Shown one piece after another: positions 36,065 through 47,832 of a stretch of DNA of 64,000 bases. The notes under the pieces were generated by a model that was given only the letters and a program-made list of their open reading frames with translations, was not told the origin of the DNA and did not search any database. The position numbers and the translations under genes are program-made. Source of the DNA: Euphorbia lathyris (Eukaryota > Streptophyta > Magnoliopsida > Malpighiales > Euphorbiaceae); NCBI RefSeq assembly GCF_963576675.1, contig NC_088919.1, forward strand, positions 41,128,501 through 41,192,500, read 5' to 3'. Numbering within the stretch: position 1 is the stretch's first letter; each line of letters begins with the position of its first letter.

Positions 36065-37518
36065 TCAATCTGTTTCGTGGTCAGGAGCAGGAGAGTACCA
36101 GGCAGGAAATGTTCCTTTGTTTCGAAGTAATCTAGTAAATGGTGAATCTGGCATTTTAGCTTTCTCTTCCTCTTCAAGCTCCTCCTGGGATTTGGGTAGT
36201 CCATCTGGTATTGGACATGCTCTCTCTCTTTCTTTCTCCATACTCACTGGTGCCGGGGAACCAAAACCATTTTTTGTTCCTTTGTTCATTGATGAAATTC
36301 CATGTAAACATCCAATCAATGACTTCATTCCTCCAGCTTGAAGAATCAGCCTTTCTACATCCTCTTTACGAGACTGACTCTGTAACAAACAGAAATGGTA
36401 AAAAATCCTATATATTCATAGTTTGCTAATGGCAGAAGGCATCCTAGGGATCATTCCACTTTTTGGTCACATTAAGCCCCATTTTACCAAATTAGTAGAT
36501 GTGAACATCTAATTAAATTAAAAAAGTATTGCTTTTCTCATCTGTCTAAAATTGTATTTTTTAAATAGCTTCTCTATGTTCACATCACATATAAAAACTG
36601 TTTTAGAACCATTAAAAATACAGATTTAAAAAGTTAGGGGCTTAATGTATGGAAATGGGCTCAATCCACCAAAACAAGAGTAACTCAAAATGCTATTTGT
36701 CTTTTGGTATCTCGGAAAAAGAAAAATAACACCATATGCATCTGATTCTGAGCAATCATGCAAAAATTAACTCAGATTTGACAAATTGTAAGCCTCTTAT
36801 TTTCCATATTCCATAAGCTTGTTAATTGTTATGATTTCGAAAATTCAGATAGGTCTTCGGACTTTGTATATCTTTTTGCAACAAAAGACTATTATATACG
36901 CAGAAAAATCAATTAGATTAGATTTTTAAACTAATATTATCAGCCAAAAATCCACAAATTTAGGAACATTATAAAAATTAAATCTCTACGGATATGGGAA
37001 AGCTAAACTTACTTCGAAATCTTTGAGCTCGAAATACGCCTTCCAACAGCTATAAGAATCGTCTCCTTCAAGCGTTGAGCAATAATCTGCAAAAATACCA
37101 TCAAACATTATCAATCTCAGAAAACTGCGTAAACAATATAAATCCGCAGAGATGTAACCAATTAAACGCACGCATCGACCTTACACAAAACCAAAGGAAA
37201 TCAAATTAACTCCATAAAAACAACGAAACCAGTGTCGAAAAAAGCATTACCAGAAAGTTCATTCTCGGATTTTTGAATCAACGGAGGTTCCTTGACAGCT
37301 CTCTCGAGCTTGGTCCGGCTAAACGGTTCAAGCTTAGGAATAAAATCAGAGCTCCTTGTCGACGACGACGACGACGAAGAAGAAGAAGAGGCGGAACAAG
37401 TGATGGTCGAAAGAAGTCTCCTAGAAGGTTGTTGTTGTGAAGGATGGAAATCCTTGGGTTCAACAAGCAAAGGAGAAGAAGAGGAAGAGGAAGAAGGAAG
37501 GGGGATTGCCTTAATCAT
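36065..37518 (-). CDS. CBP1: CCG-binding protein 1-like (MEE14 family)
   Basis: Three exons on the minus strand: 37518-37251, 37086-37013 and 36379-36065, encoding 218 residues with consistent phases and GT-AG sites. The start is ATG at 37518 (MIKAIPLPSSSS). The first 60 residues are rich in Ser and basic residues, resembling a plastid transit peptide. The conserved part includes KSENELSDYCSTLEGDDSY, CWKAYFELKDFE, then GGMKSLIGCLHGI and a C-terminal RNKGTFPAWYSPAPDHETD. From memory this matches Arabidopsis CCG-BINDING PROTEIN 1 / MEE14 (At2g15890), reported to interact with the central cell guidance factor CCG in pollen-tube attraction. The assignment rests on recalled similarity. Confidence 0.8.
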
Positions 37519-38762
37519 TGTAGCCAAACAAGTGCTGAAACTGTAAAATTGGATAACACGAATGATTAGCGATGAAGATGATGAGGAGGAGGATAATATA
37601 TGAAATAAGAAGTGCAGCCTGAGTGGATAAGGATTAAGATTTTTATTAATTATTTAAATATCTTTAGATATTTTTTAGTATTTATTTGTTTGTTTGTTCC
37701 TTACGAGAGAGACAGGTGAACAATGATTTAAATAGCTAGTGTTTGGACCGTTGATTAATTAATTTGCATTTTTATTTATTTATTTATTTAGAAGAAAACA
37801 GAAGCGCAGGACGATGGTTTTAGAGTTTTCAGGTAGCAGATTTGATTGGCCAACAACAATACGCTGATTCCGCGGGCCGAAAAAAGTTCAACGCTTTTTC
37901 TTTCTTTATTACCCAAAATAGAATGTTCAACAGTTGGTTTTTTTTTTTCCATTGCTCAGAGTAAAATTATTACAAATGCATGCAAGATGTGTGGGTAAAT
38001 ACTGATTTAACTTAAAAAAAATTATAAATTAAAACAAATTCAGTTTAAAAATAACAGTTTTTTTATAATAAAAATAATAAGAGTTATTAATTTGAACAAC
38101 AAAAAGTTCATTTTTGATTGACATTCCTAGTTTTTAGATTCATTTTCCATCTTATCCTGTGACATTTAGATTCATTTTTCATCTTATCATGACACGGATA
38201 CTTGTGGTGATCTCTCGTGATAAGATGTAAATTTATTTCCAACGTTTTTAAAAAAGTGTAGATTTACTTTTAATATATAAATGAGTGCAAATTTATCGTA
38301 ATATTATCAAACAAGATTAATTTTACCATTATTTAAACAAAAATATTAACATATGGTGTTATTGTTATTTAATTATCATACCAAACCTTGCAACATAAAT
38401 TTTGTCTAAAATATTTATTCTGTTGCTGACATGACTACAAATAACCTACCGAAATTACAATATTTAAGTCTGTCATATACAAGTTAATCACACAAAAAAA
38501 AATTGCATAAAATACTTGATGTGTTGATAAAATAGGTATAAGCAATCCAACAAAATAGACATAACTGCTTTATTTTATCAACAAACTTGTTTGGAAGATC
38601 CAATGTAATTGTCGAATAATTGTCAAATCAGTTAGTTCAAACTCTCACCTGTGTAGGGGTAAAATTGCACGATTTCATACGTTAGAAGTAAATATGCACT
38701 TTCCAGAAAACGTTACCGAAAAAATTTGGACCATCCCCTCGTGATTTATAAGTGATAAATTG
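37519..38762. other. Upstream flank of the CBP1-like gene, AT-rich
   Basis: No gene is supported. The segment 38640-38760 contains GGGGTAAAATTGCACGATTT and ACGTTAGAAGTAAA, words shared with the MITE at 40747-41333, so an old relative of that element is probably present. Confidence 0.5.
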
Positions 38763-39050
38763 ATAGGGATGTAACAGGCAAGGCGGGACAGGGAATGTAT
38801 TTCCCACCATGTTCCCCGACTAGTCGAGGATTCTCCATCCCCGTCCACGTGAGTTAGACGTGGACAAATTTATCCTCATCCCCGTCCATGTAGGATTCTC
38901 ATTCCCCGTTTACAAATGTTTCAAAAACCTTATCCATATTCTTCATTCTCCGTACTCCTTAGGGAAGACTAAAACATTTAAGAAACAGTAACTAATAATA
39001 TCAAGTATTAATAATCATTTTTAAATTTTTCAAACCACAAACAACTAAAA
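38763..39050. repeat. Dispersed repeat, second copy
   Basis: Begins TAGGGATGTAACAGGCAAGG and shares C-rich ATCCCCGTCC words and the downstream AAGAAACAGTAACTAATAA stretch with 2965-3851. It lacks the nested MITE found there. Confidence 0.6.
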
Positions 39051-40540
39051 AATGATCTTGATCTGCGGGCACGGGCACGGGCGTGGCAATAATCTTAAAG
39101 TTATCCTTGTGAATCTAGCCAAAATTGCCTCTAGGGTTCTAAAATTAGGAGTAAAGGGTGGCCAACCTCTAAGCAAAATGAGAAAAGATATATTAGACAC
39201 TAGTGAAATTGCAAGGTGGGATATCGATCTAGGTAAGTTGGACTTCTAGTCAAGCACGGTAAGCATTATTTTGGATTGCTAAATTTGCAGGGAGGACTAA
39301 CAATATAGGTAAGTTGGGCTATTAGCCTACACCTGGGCAGATTATTTTCCTGAACTTTCTTTTTTATCATTAGTTCTCCATTTTTTATCTTTTTACTCCT
39401 CCAAAATGCCAATTTTATTCCTATTAGGCACAACTAATCTACCAATATCCTCTTTTTCCAACCTATATCAAATAAATTAACATTTTCATTAATAGCAATA
39501 ATTATCCAATTAAATTATGAGAAACATGGGGTAAAAATAAGTAAAATCTATGCATATCAAATTCCTCCATAATTGAGCTTTGCTTGTCATGGAGCAAAAG
39601 AATAAATTCATTCTAAGCAAAAATAACAAAAGAAACACTTTGGAGAAGTAATTATAGCATAAACATAAATTAGCACCAATGCAATGAATGGAAGACTATC
39701 AATGTTTAGAAAATGCAATTTTGCTTTTAAATATCAAAAGAAGTAGATTTAACTTAATCAATAATTCTTGCAAATATGACAAAATGAAAAAGAAAAAGGC
39801 AATCCAATGAAATTTTCTCACAAAATAACTACTCAATCACTTAAATATGTTTAAGGGTGATGAAAATTTAAGCACAAAAGAGTTTAGACATACTTCCTCA
39901 ATCCCATAGACTTGCAAAATTGTCAAAACTTCAATGCTTTGTTCGAAACCTAAAAACAATCAAAAGTTCTTTCAATTAGGTTGTAACAAGCCTATAGTAC
40001 CGGTTAGATTTGGACATTGACGTTCTCTAACTTTCTCTTCCAACAACTATGTGATAAACCAACATCCATAATTTCTTGAAATTCATTGACATTTCACATC
40101 AAATTATCTTTTAAGTTTAATGTCATAACTCTTTGGGAAAAAAAAATTCTGCCTTTATGATAAAAAGTAGAATATATATATAAAGGGCCTAAATTTATCA
40201 TCTCGCCCCAGACCTCTAAAAGGTCAAGAACGGCACTACCTTTATCAACCGTTTTCAAACTTTTTACATTGCATGCACCTATGCAAATTATAACTAGTTA
40301 TCTTCACTTTTTGCATGAAATTATCTTTCATTATAAAAAAAAAAAAAAAAAAGTAGCCAATTAGGATGATTTGGGGAGAAAATTAACTAGGCTAAGCTAA
40401 AACAATCTAGTGACTACTAAGAAAAAAAATTAAGGCACAAATGGGTTCATTAAAATGAGGGAATTACCTTTTTACAATTAGGTGTGCTAATTAAACTAAA
40501 TGGTTGTGCCTCTATCATTTAGGATTAGACATGTAGGACC
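39051..40540. other. Intergenic, AT-rich
   Basis: No gene is supported. A plus-strand frame of 65 codons at 39052-39249 has no recognisable domain. The rest resembles decayed transposon DNA without clear ends. Confidence 0.4.
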
Positions 40541-41696
40541 TGTTTGGTTCAGCTGTTAGCTAATAGCTGTTGCGGTTGCTGTTTGCTGTTTGCGGTTGCA
40601 GTAAGCTGTTAGCTGTTGATGTGAGCTGTTTGTTATTAGCTGTTTAATTATTAGTGTTTGGTAAAATTATATTGAACTGTTGCTGTTCGGATTTAAAATG
40701 TCTAAAATGGACATGTTTTAAATTAATCAACGATGAAATTATAAAAGGAAAAATGTGAAAAAATACTCATAATGTTTACAACTAGGAATAATTTTACTCT
40801 TAATGTCTAGAATTGTGCAATTTTACCCATAATGCTGACAACTAAGAGCAATTTTACCCCTAACATTGGTAAGTTTGGTCGATTTCAGATATTATTAGAA
40901 AACATAGATATTTTATTTCTTATTATACACCAAATTGCACATACCAGTAGTTCTTAAAAAAGAGATTTCATATTTTATGATTTAACAATAAAATTGAAAA
41001 TTAATATTTATAAATTCGATGAAATATTGGAAATTTTTTTGTCCAACTTGTACAAAAGACAATATATTTTTTTATTTTCTTAAAAAAATTCACGTCTAAT
41101 TATATGTGTGTGATCTGTTACTAACGATGATAAAACCGTGCACATGTGAAATGCAGATGGCAATATTCATGACCAAGAATACAGTTTGGTAAATTATTTC
41201 TCAAATTGACCTAACTTGTCAATGTTATGGGTAAATTTGCTTTTGACTTAGGGTTATAATTGCACCATTTTAGACGTTAAGGGTGAAATTGATCATAGCT
41301 ATAAATGTTGGGGGTATTTTTGCATTTTATCCTATTATAAAATAAAAAATGTGTTACACAAATTAATAAAAATAATTTATATAAAAAATAAAAAATTATT
41401 GAATGCAACAAAACCTTGTTTTTCCGGTAATTATGTTGTAGAAATATAAATAATATTAAAGAATAAACATATTTTTGTAGAAATAAGAAGGATAATTTTG
41501 TCAATAACAACTAACTACAAACAGCTGTTTATGAAAAGCTCCAAATATGAGCTTTTCGTGAAACGCTCCAAAACGCTGCAATTTCCAGAGAAAATGTTAA
41601 ACGCTGCAGTTATATAAACCTAACCAAACGCTATATTTCCTGCGGTTTGGAGTGAAACGCTAAACGCTCATCCGAAAAGCTGAAACAAACACCCTC
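40541..41696. mobile_element. hAT-like non-autonomous element
   Basis: The left end reads GGACCTGTTTGGTTCAGCT. The right end, as reverse complement, reads AGGGTGTTTGTTTCAGCTTT. Subterminal words built on AGCTGTT and AACGCT recur. The right portion (about 41335-41630) is similar to the loop of the MITE at 46348-47094. No clear 8-bp duplication was found. A Mutator-type MITE is nested inside. Confidence 0.55.
40747..41333. mobile_element. Mutator-type MITE nested in the hAT-like element
   Basis: Long inverted ends (GGAAAAATGTGAAAAAATACTC and, as reverse complement, AGGATAAAATGCAAAAATAC) continue for about 150 bp with shared words such as TTTTACCCATAA. Perfect 9-bp flanks ATTATAAAA lie at 40738-40746 and 41334-41342. 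587 bp, non-coding. Confidence 0.8.
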
Positions 41697-44075
41697 GTAA
41701 TCTTAACATGACAATTAAAAAAAGTTATAGCATTAGCAAGCTATGGAAAAGTATTCGGTTACAATGAAAGGCTCAATACCCACAATTTGAGGGTTAAAAT
41801 TTTGCATTTGATTGTTCAATAACTAAATCAACAAGAAAGAATTCTCAAAGCTAAAGCTAAAGCTACATCTAAAAGCATAATATTTGTACAAAAATATGAA
41901 ATCAAATCTAAAAGAGTTGAGTCAAAACTCATAAATCAAAGTATTAACTTGATTGTCTTAATACTAAATTAAACTTTCAAACAGAGTCCGCCAATGAAGG
42001 CTAGAAAAATCAATCTAGTTAAAAAAAAAAAAATCTTAAGCTTCTCAATCTATTAAGCTTAAAATCATTTTTTTTTCAAAAAATATCACTTCCTCCACAC
42101 CTAAACATTACATTGTTTTTAATGGACCAAGATATATTAGTAAAAGCATAAAAGGAGTGAGAAAGACTTCCAAACGCACTACAAAGTACAATCTCTCTCT
42201 AATGCTCACCGAAGTAATTGAAGAACAAGGAGACTTCAAACAGAAAACAAAACTAACAAATAGGGCGTATAAAGGGGAGTTCGGGTCCCTCCAACAGTCG
42301 AAACCATCATGATCAGGGGTAGTTTCGGTCCCCCTATCTCCACGTATCCCCCGCATTTTACCTAATAACTCTGAAACGTATCTCCAAAATATTTCGGCTT
42401 ATCCTCGTGATTAAAAGAAAAAAGATACCTATTTTGCAGTATCCCCTTGTATCCCCATTATTAAAAGAAAAAAGAAAACATGGTGTTAGCGATATTTTGC
42501 GATTACGCTAATTTTCAACCTTGTCACATCTGGTCAGGGTGCGGGCGTGCCAGAGAAGATTATTTCTCAATTAAAATGGTTAAGTTTATGGAATTTGCGC
42601 GCCAAAAACTTGAAATCTAAACGAGGCGATTGGCAAGGGACGCAAGGATTGAAAGAGTCTCTCTTAGGTCTCTAGCGCCGTTATAGAAACTTTGCTAGAA
42701 AATTATTTAATTTAAGCCAATGTGATTAAATTAAAGACGGATAAAATAAAGAAATTAAAGGTGCGAGATTGACACAAGGTTTGGTGAAAAATTGGTATTT
42801 ATTGATATAAATCAAGGTTTGAATACACGTGTTCAAAGTAAGCATAAAAAAATGAAATTAATTACAATTGAAAATTTTCTATACTAAACATATAGCTAAT
42901 TCAATTGAATTGAGAAAGCAAATCAAATACAATGAATTGAAATGTAAAAATAATAATTTAGAATTCAACGACAAACTCGGAGTCACAATAGCTATCTCGG
43001 CTGGACGTTGAATTTTGGTGTCAGTTCGAGGTTCTCAGAACACCACGGTTGATTGGCACGAGCGGAATTGATCTTGGCAATTTCTGAATTATGGTAGGCA
43101 ACAATGGGGCAGATTTAACCTTCAACTTCGGAGGAATCGTATGAATGCTTAAGAACACAGAATTGGATGAATAAAAAGGCTAAATTTAATTTCAGGAAGT
43201 TAGGAACAAACTTTTATAAGGGATCGAAGGCTAAAACGGAGTTTAAATAGACGAAAACGGGCTAGGAAAATTAATGGACAAATCTGGAAAAATCTGGAAA
43301 CATAATGTTTAAAGAAATTGAGGTATAAAGATTGGCTTGTAAACGGAGATTCTGAACTCGTAATTGGGCAAATTAAAATGCTAGATTGAACTTGAGGAAG
43401 TCAAAAACAAATTTGTAGAGGGGATTGAAAGCAAAAAATAACTTTAAATGGACGAAATCGGGCTTTGAAGATAGTTGGACGAATCTGAAAAAATTAATTT
43501 GCAAAAATAATTCTAGCTAAGGAATTGAGCAAACTAAAAGATTGGGAATGCTAAATTGAATTGAAAAAACTTGAAAGGAGGCTATTAGAACTTGAATTAA
43601 GGCTAAAGCAAGCTAAAAGAAGGAATTAAAACTAAGAACTTGAAGAACAAAAACAAAGAACTTAAAAACTAAGAACTAAAAAGAGAGCATTTGAAAGGAC
43701 CTTTAGGAATGGATTTTGCTGTGTTGAGTGAGTGAGTATGAATCAAGGTTTTGAGGTCTATTTATAGCATTTTTTAGTGGCATTTTAGGTAAATAATACA
43801 CCACTAACCCATGAATTTCTCTCATATTTTGCTCACTAACTTGCCACCTACTAACTTCCTCAACTTTCATTAACCATCACCAATTTATTCCTAATTTTCC
43901 TTAACTTTCATGTCACATCACCCCACTACCTTATTGTTAGAGAGACTTTTAAGACTTAGGCCTAGGTGTGGGGATAGGCTAGGCTTCATAGGTTAGCTTG
44001 TGATTGTGTTCGGGTGCGTTTGGAGAAGTCGGACTCCGGGCGAGGACTGACCTCTAGCTCGCCGAGCTGGAGGTT

Positions 44076-44111
<36 letters not shown>
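41697..44111. other. Intergenic, non-coding, probable transposon remains
   Basis: No gene is supported. The part from about 42550 to 43800 is moderately GC-richer. On the minus strand it carries a TATA-like GCTATAAATAGA near 43757-43768, with purine-rich, low-complexity sequence after it, as in an old retroelement leader. A (TA)n run spans about 44080-44115. Confidence 0.4.
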
Positions 44112-44118
<7 letters not shown>

Positions 44119-45952
44119 GAGATCAGGTGTGACAATGACCAATTTTGTAATTAATCAGTGGAATGTGGCAAATTTGTAAATAAAAGGAAAGAAAAAATTG
44201 TTTTTTTTTTCTTTAAAATGCATTTTTCCAACTTTTCCAACTTCGTTTTTAAAAAAATTTTATACTGTTAGACTCGTCTTAATTAAATGGTCATTTTAAG
44301 ATCCATGAAGCTCAAGTAAAAAAAATTCCGGTGAACGGAATACGGGTGGACGTTTTCCGGCGAGACAAAGAGTGTCCAGAAAATTCTCAAAAAATTCCAG
44401 AAAATGTAAAACATTATTCTAAGAAACTTTAATTCTTGGGTCGAAATGAGATTTCTTACGGTTTAGACCCAGTAAAATGTTTTCTTTAATTTTATCCATT
44501 TTACACGCTTCAACAATTTGTTGGGTAAAAAATGTAAGGAATCTCGCTTTAAGCCATCAATTAAAGTTTCTTAAAATAATATTTTACATGTTTTGAAATT
44601 TTTTGATAATTTTCTGGACACGTTTTTTATCATACTTACGTTGTTCCAAATCAGTGTACCATTTGTTCCAACATAATACTTATATTGTTCCAACAGAAAA
44701 TTGTTTTATTTCTTTTCTTTAAATACATTTTTCTGATATTTCTAACCTCGTTTTTCGAAATTTTTTATACTATTAGACTCGTTTAAATTAGACAGTCATT
44801 TTAAGATTCTTGAAGCGCAAGTAAAAAAAATTCCGGTGAACGGAATCCGGGTGGACGTTTTCTGGCGAGAAAAAAGTGCCTAGAAAATTCTTAAAAAATT
44901 CCAAAAAATATAAAACACTATTCTAAGAAACTTTAATTCTTGGGTCGAAGCGGGATTTCTTACGGTTTAGTCCCAATAAAACTTGTTCCTTAATTTTATC
45001 CATTTTACATGCTTCAACAATTTATTGGGTCAAAACTGTAAGGAATTTCACTTTGAGCCAAGAATTAAAGTTTCTTAAAATGATGTTTTACATGTTTTTA
45101 AATTTTTTGATAATTTTCTGGACACGTTTTTTGTCCTACTTACATTGTTCCAAATCAGTGTACCATTTGTTCCAACATAATACTTGTATTGTTCCAACAG
45201 AAAAATGTTTTATTTCTTTTCTTTAAAATACATTTTCCTGACATTTTTAACCTTGGTTTTCAAATTTTTTTATACTATTAGACTCGTCTAAATTAGACGG
45301 TTATTTTAAGATCCCTGAAGTTCAAGTAAAAAAATTCCGGTGAACGGAATCCGGATGGGCGGCTTCTGGCGAGAAATAAAGTGCACAGAAAATTCTCAAA
45401 AAATTTCAGAACATGTAAAACATTATTCTAAGAAACTTTAATTCTTGGGTCGAAGCGGGATTTCTTACGATAAAGTCCCAACAAATTGTTGAAGCATGTA
45501 AAATGGATAAAATTAAGGAAAACGTTTTATTGGGACTAAACCGTAAGAAATCCCATTTCGATCCAATAATTAAAGTTTCTTAGAATAATGTTTTATATTT
45601 TTTGAATTTTTTGAGAATTTTCTGGGTACTTTTTTTCTCACCGGAAAATACCCACCCGGATTCCGTTCACCGGAATTTTTTTTACTTGAGCTTCATGGAT
45701 CTTAAAATGACCGTTTAATTAAGACGAGTCCAACGGTATAAAATTTTTTGAAAAACGAGATTGGAAAAGTTGGGAAAATGCATTTTAAAGAAAAAAATAA
45801 AACAATTTTCTCTATCCTATCTTTCATTTTATTTACTAATTTGTCACCTTACCCTTTTTAATTATCACAAAAACTACGTAGTTTTGTTATGTCACACAAT
45901 AAGCTCATTGTCATAACTTAAGCTCTTGTCACGCTGGATCTCACCCCTATAT
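44112..45952. mobile_element. Foldback-type element with internal tandem repeats
   Basis: Ends are TATAGAAGAGATCAGGTGTG on the left and, reverse-complemented, TATAGGGGTGAGATCCAGCG on the right, each abutting a (TA)n run. The inverted arms are several hundred bp long. Units of about 500 bp, starting CTTTAAAATGCATTTTTCC, occur near 44210, 44718 and 45220, the last partial, before the inverted arm from about 45480. Each unit also contains an internal palindrome around CAACAATTTGTTGGG. No coding capacity. Insertion in (TA)n hides any target duplication. Confidence 0.7.
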
Positions 45953-46347
45953 ATATATATTATTTTTCATTCATCTTATTTTATTATTATTACTATTATT
46001 ATTTAGAAAAATAGAAACTATATCTTAAAATTAAACATAAGCTTTTTATATATATGAAAATAAAATTTATTTTATTTTGGGCCAACACATAGATATTTTT
46101 TTTGCCGTATCCCCGCGTATCCCATACATATCCCCACGTATCCATATCTCCAAAGTATTCGATATGCGTACATCAACCTCTTAGAAGTATCCGTGCTTCA
46201 TACTTGACAGATAAAATGTGTTGGGTTGAGTAAATATGGTACTGCCAAATTTGAAGTTTGCCCCAAAAAAAACAACAAATCAACAAAAATAAGTACAAAT
46301 GATATTTTGCCCACACTATATAATATATTCAGACTTGATTCACAAAA

Positions 46348-47094
46348 GGCAAAAAGCATCCTGAGACCCTTAATCTTTCATTGTTTGGTGCATTAAGCCC
46401 TCGATCTTTTATTTAGACATATTGAGCCCCTGATCTTTCACCATTTAGTGCATTAAGCCCTCGATCTTTCATTTAGACACATTGAGCCCTTGATCTTTCA
46501 TATATGGGTGTATTAGGTCCTTCCATAAATCAATTAATATATAGGTTTATTAAGGGCATGTTTGGTGTGACAACAAATGATGTTCTAAAAATAACAAATT
46601 CTAAAATAAAAAATATATTATACAAATTAATAAAAATAATTTAAATAAAAAAAATAAAAAATTTATTGAACACAATAAAACCTTGTTTTTCGATAATTAT
46701 GTTCTAAAAATAAAAATAATGTTAAAATTGAAGCACATTTTGTGGAAATAACAAGAGTAATTTTATCAATAACAAGTAACTACAAACAACTGTTCATGAA
46801 AAGAGCTTTTCGTGAAAAGCTCCAAAATGTTGCAGTTTCAGAGAAAATGCGAAACGCTGCAGTTATATAAACCTAACCAAACATGCCCTTAATAAACCTA
46901 TATATTAATTGATTTACGGAAGGGCCTAATACACCCATATATGAAAGATCAAGGGTTCAATGTGTCTAAATGAAAGATCGAGGGCTTAATGCACCAAATG
47001 ATGAAAGATCAGGGGCTCAATGTGTCTAAATAAAAGATCGAGGGCTTAATGCACCAAACAATGAAAGATCAGGGACCTCAGGATACTTTTTGCC
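46348..47094. mobile_element. Mutator-type MITE with long inverted ends
   Basis: Inverted ends GGCAAAAAGCATCCTGAG / (reverse complement) GGCAAAAAGTATCCTGAG extend for about 225 bp. They are flanked by the perfect 9-bp duplication TTCACAAAA (46339-46347 and 47095-47103). The loop of about 290 bp matches the right part of the hAT-like element at 40541-41696. Each arm contains an internal repeat of TTAAGCCCTCGATCTTT. Confidence 0.9.
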
Positions 47095-47442
47095 TTCACA
47101 AAAATATATGATATTAATGATCATGAAATGTCCAACCCACTCGGTACACAAAAATCCATTTCAACTACTAGAAATTTAATCATCCAGCACAAAATGCCAT
47201 GAAATCCAAAAGTTAAGGTATCCATAATAGTTGTTTCTAAGAGCATCTGTTACAGAAGGTGCTAAAAACGAGTACCAAAATTTAACACATAATTCCAAAA
47301 TATAATATTTTATTGTCTCTTTTCTTCATATCACTTTTGTCAACCTTTACTTAAAAAAGGGTGTTGTTAAACCCAGCCACAAATTCCCACCCCTAGCCCC
47401 CGTGAAATGACGAAAATGCCCTTTCATGGGTTTTAGGGAGGG

Positions 47443-47662
47443 AAAATCTATTTTTTTGCCAATCCGACACGCGGGCGTGTGGATATCACGCCTCACTGCG
47501 TGGTCGGGCGTGATAGCCACACGTCTCACCGCGTGGTCGGACGTGATAGCCCAACGCCTCACCGCAAGGTCGGGCGTTGGGCTATCACGTCCGACCACAC
47601 GGTGAGGCGTGATATCCACACGCCCGCGTGTCGGATTGGCAAAAAAAATAGATTTTTAAACC
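47443..47662. repeat. Left subterminal palindrome of the MULE
   Basis: From AAAATCTATTTTTTTGCC to its reverse complement, the segment folds into a hairpin with arms of about 100 bp. The arms are built from GGGCGTGTGGATATCACGCC-like units. It is followed at about 47656-47735 by four direct copies of a roughly 19-bp unit TAAACCCGTAACTAGGCCGT. Confidence 0.85.
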
Positions 47663-47832
47663 CGTAAATAGGCCGTTAAACCCGTAATTAGGCCGTTAAA
47701 CCCGTAACTAGGCCGTTAAACCCGTAACTACAGAATTGTACTTAAAACCTAAAAATACCATACAATTTTAACTAAAATCAGTAACAATAATATAAGTTAA
47801 TGAATAAATATTATTAATTACAACATATAAAA

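Noticed and set aside
37292..37546. Plus-strand acidic frame (Asp/Glu-rich)
   Set aside because: Antisense shadow of the Ser-rich N-terminus of the CBP1-like gene.
47479..47667. Small frames with repeated RVVGRD-type peptides
   Set aside because: They follow from the palindromic array at the MULE left end and appear on both strands.
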